DNA of 5,301 bases, taken from contig SLKL01000287.1 in assembly GCA_007134625.1 (NCBI GenBank), forward strand, positions 1 through 5,301. Reading direction: 5' to 3'. The notes beneath the pieces were generated by a model. It had not been told where the DNA came from. It worked only from the letters and a program-made list of their open reading frames with translations, and did no database searches. A program made the position numbers and the translations under genes. The DNA comes from Saprospiraceae bacterium. GTDB lineage: Bacteria; Bacteroidota; Bacteroidia; Chitinophagales; Saprospiraceae. Positions 4,720-5,301 of this stretch are shown here, in pieces (within the stretch, counting starts at the first letter, position 1; each line of letters opens with the position of its first letter).

Positions 4720-5301
4720 ATGAAACCTCCATATCAGATTACAGGCAGGATTTTAGAATTGGTCGCTTCTGTTTCGGAAAAAATAGGGGAGATCAATGCT
4801 GCTCATTTGAACAGACCCCCAACAAAACTGAGGAAAGAAAACAGAATTAAGACCATCCAATCATCTCTTGAAATCGAGGGTAATACGCTGAGTATAGAAC
4901 AGATTACTGCAATGATGGAAAATAAAAGAATTATTGGTCCCGAAAAGGATATTCTGGAGGTAAAAAATGCCATAGCAGTTTATAATCAGTTTCACCGATT
5001 AGATCCATATAGCCTCGAATATTTTCGCAAAGCTCACGGGATTTTGATGAAAGATTTGATTGATTCCCCCGGAAAATTTAGAGGCAAATCAGTTGGCATT
5101 GTGAAAGGATCTGAAGTTTCCCATTTAGCACCACCGAGTGAAATGATTAACCCCCTGATGAAAGACCTTTTTGGCTATTTGAAAAATGATGATGATTTGG
5201 TGTTAATCAAAAGCTGTGTTTTTCACTACGAACTGGAATTCATTCATCCTTTTATTGATGGAAATGGAAGGATGGGAAGACTGTGGCAATCTTTGATTTT
5301 A
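4720..5301 (+). CDS. Fic-family protein, predicted protein AMP transferase with N-terminal inhibitory helix (partial)
   Basis: Fic enzymes move AMP (or another phosphate-containing group) from a nucleotide to a hydroxyl side chain of a target protein. The frame is open for 194 codons to the window edge, so the C-terminus is missing. The catalytic loop HPFIDGNGRMGR (176-187) is complete, with His176 as base, Asp180 and Asn182 for metal and phosphate binding, and Arg184 and Arg187. The inhibitory motif (S/T)xxxE(G/N) is present as SLEIEG (49-54), with Glu53 predicted to block ATP binding, which makes it a class II Fic protein regulated in cis. The flap region GKFRGKSVGIVKG (118-130) and HLAPP (135-139) are as expected. 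The ATG at 4720 follows an operator-like repeat; no Shine-Dalgarno sequence is seen. No antitoxin-like gene precedes it. Whether a C-terminal winged helix follows cannot be seen. Confidence 0.93.
   Translation, partial: MKPPYQITGRILELVASVSEKIGEINAAHLNRPPTKLRKENRIKTIQSSLEIEGNTLSIEQITAMMENKRIIGPEKDILEVKNAIAVYNQFHRLDPYSLEYFRKAHGILMKDLIDSPGKFRGKSVGIVKGSEVSHLAPPSEMINPLMKDLFGYLKNDDDLVLIKSCVFHYELEFIHPFIDGNGRMGRLWQSLIL

Noticed and set aside
1..5301. CRISPR array, tRNA or rRNA genes, insertion-sequence transposase
   Set aside because: No regularly spaced repeats, cloverleaf-like sequence, rRNA signature or transposase motif was found on either strand.

Overview
The window looks like chromosomal DNA from a Bacteroidota (Bacteroidetes) bacterium, probably of the Cytophaga/Flavobacterium type. 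The reasons are AT-rich intergenic DNA, start sites mostly without Shine-Dalgarno sequences, a perfect TAnnTTTG-type -7 element in front of the last gene, a protein resembling the C-terminal part of the gliding/type IX secretion protein GldM, and an OdhB of the kind common in that phylum. All family assignments rest on motifs read by eye and on remembered homologues; no search was run.

Left part (1-1506, minus strand): a TCA-cycle gene, odhB (2-oxoglutarate dehydrogenase E2), is followed 43 bp downstream by the 5' part of a small membrane protein that runs off the window. The two probably form one transcript. The E1 gene (odhA/sucA) is not directly upstream of odhB, because a divergent transporter gene lies there.

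Divergent spacer (1507-2005): about 500 bp rich in symmetric DNA. It holds an FNR-box-like site, a 10-bp inverted repeat with a 7-bp spacer, a double hairpin resembling a REP unit, a 12-bp palindrome and an imperfect direct repeat. Some of these may control odhB or the transporter. The double hairpin looks more like a dispersed extragenic repeat.

Middle (2006-3472, plus strand): a sodium:solute symporter of the PutP/SSS family. By eye alignment it lacks the Na+-binding Asp of E. coli PutP and two aromatic proline-site residues, so proline should not be assumed as substrate.

Gap 3473-3903: a patchwork region. It holds a 21-bp near-copy of the 3' end of the next gene, a 15-bp perfect inverted repeat (19 bp with one mismatch) enclosing 113 bp, and a 30-codon minus-strand segment that reads like the C-terminus of a truncated gene. 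This suggests repeated insertion and deletion.

Right part (3904-5301, plus strand): a secreted stand-alone GldM C-terminal-like protein, then the 5' part of a Fic-family protein (predicted AMP transferase) with an N-terminal inhibitory helix motif. Directly in front of the Fic start codon are two adjacent 11-bp palindromes that overlap the -7 promoter element, a good candidate for an operator or a start-proximal hairpin. The right half reads as accessory DNA, the left half as core metabolism.
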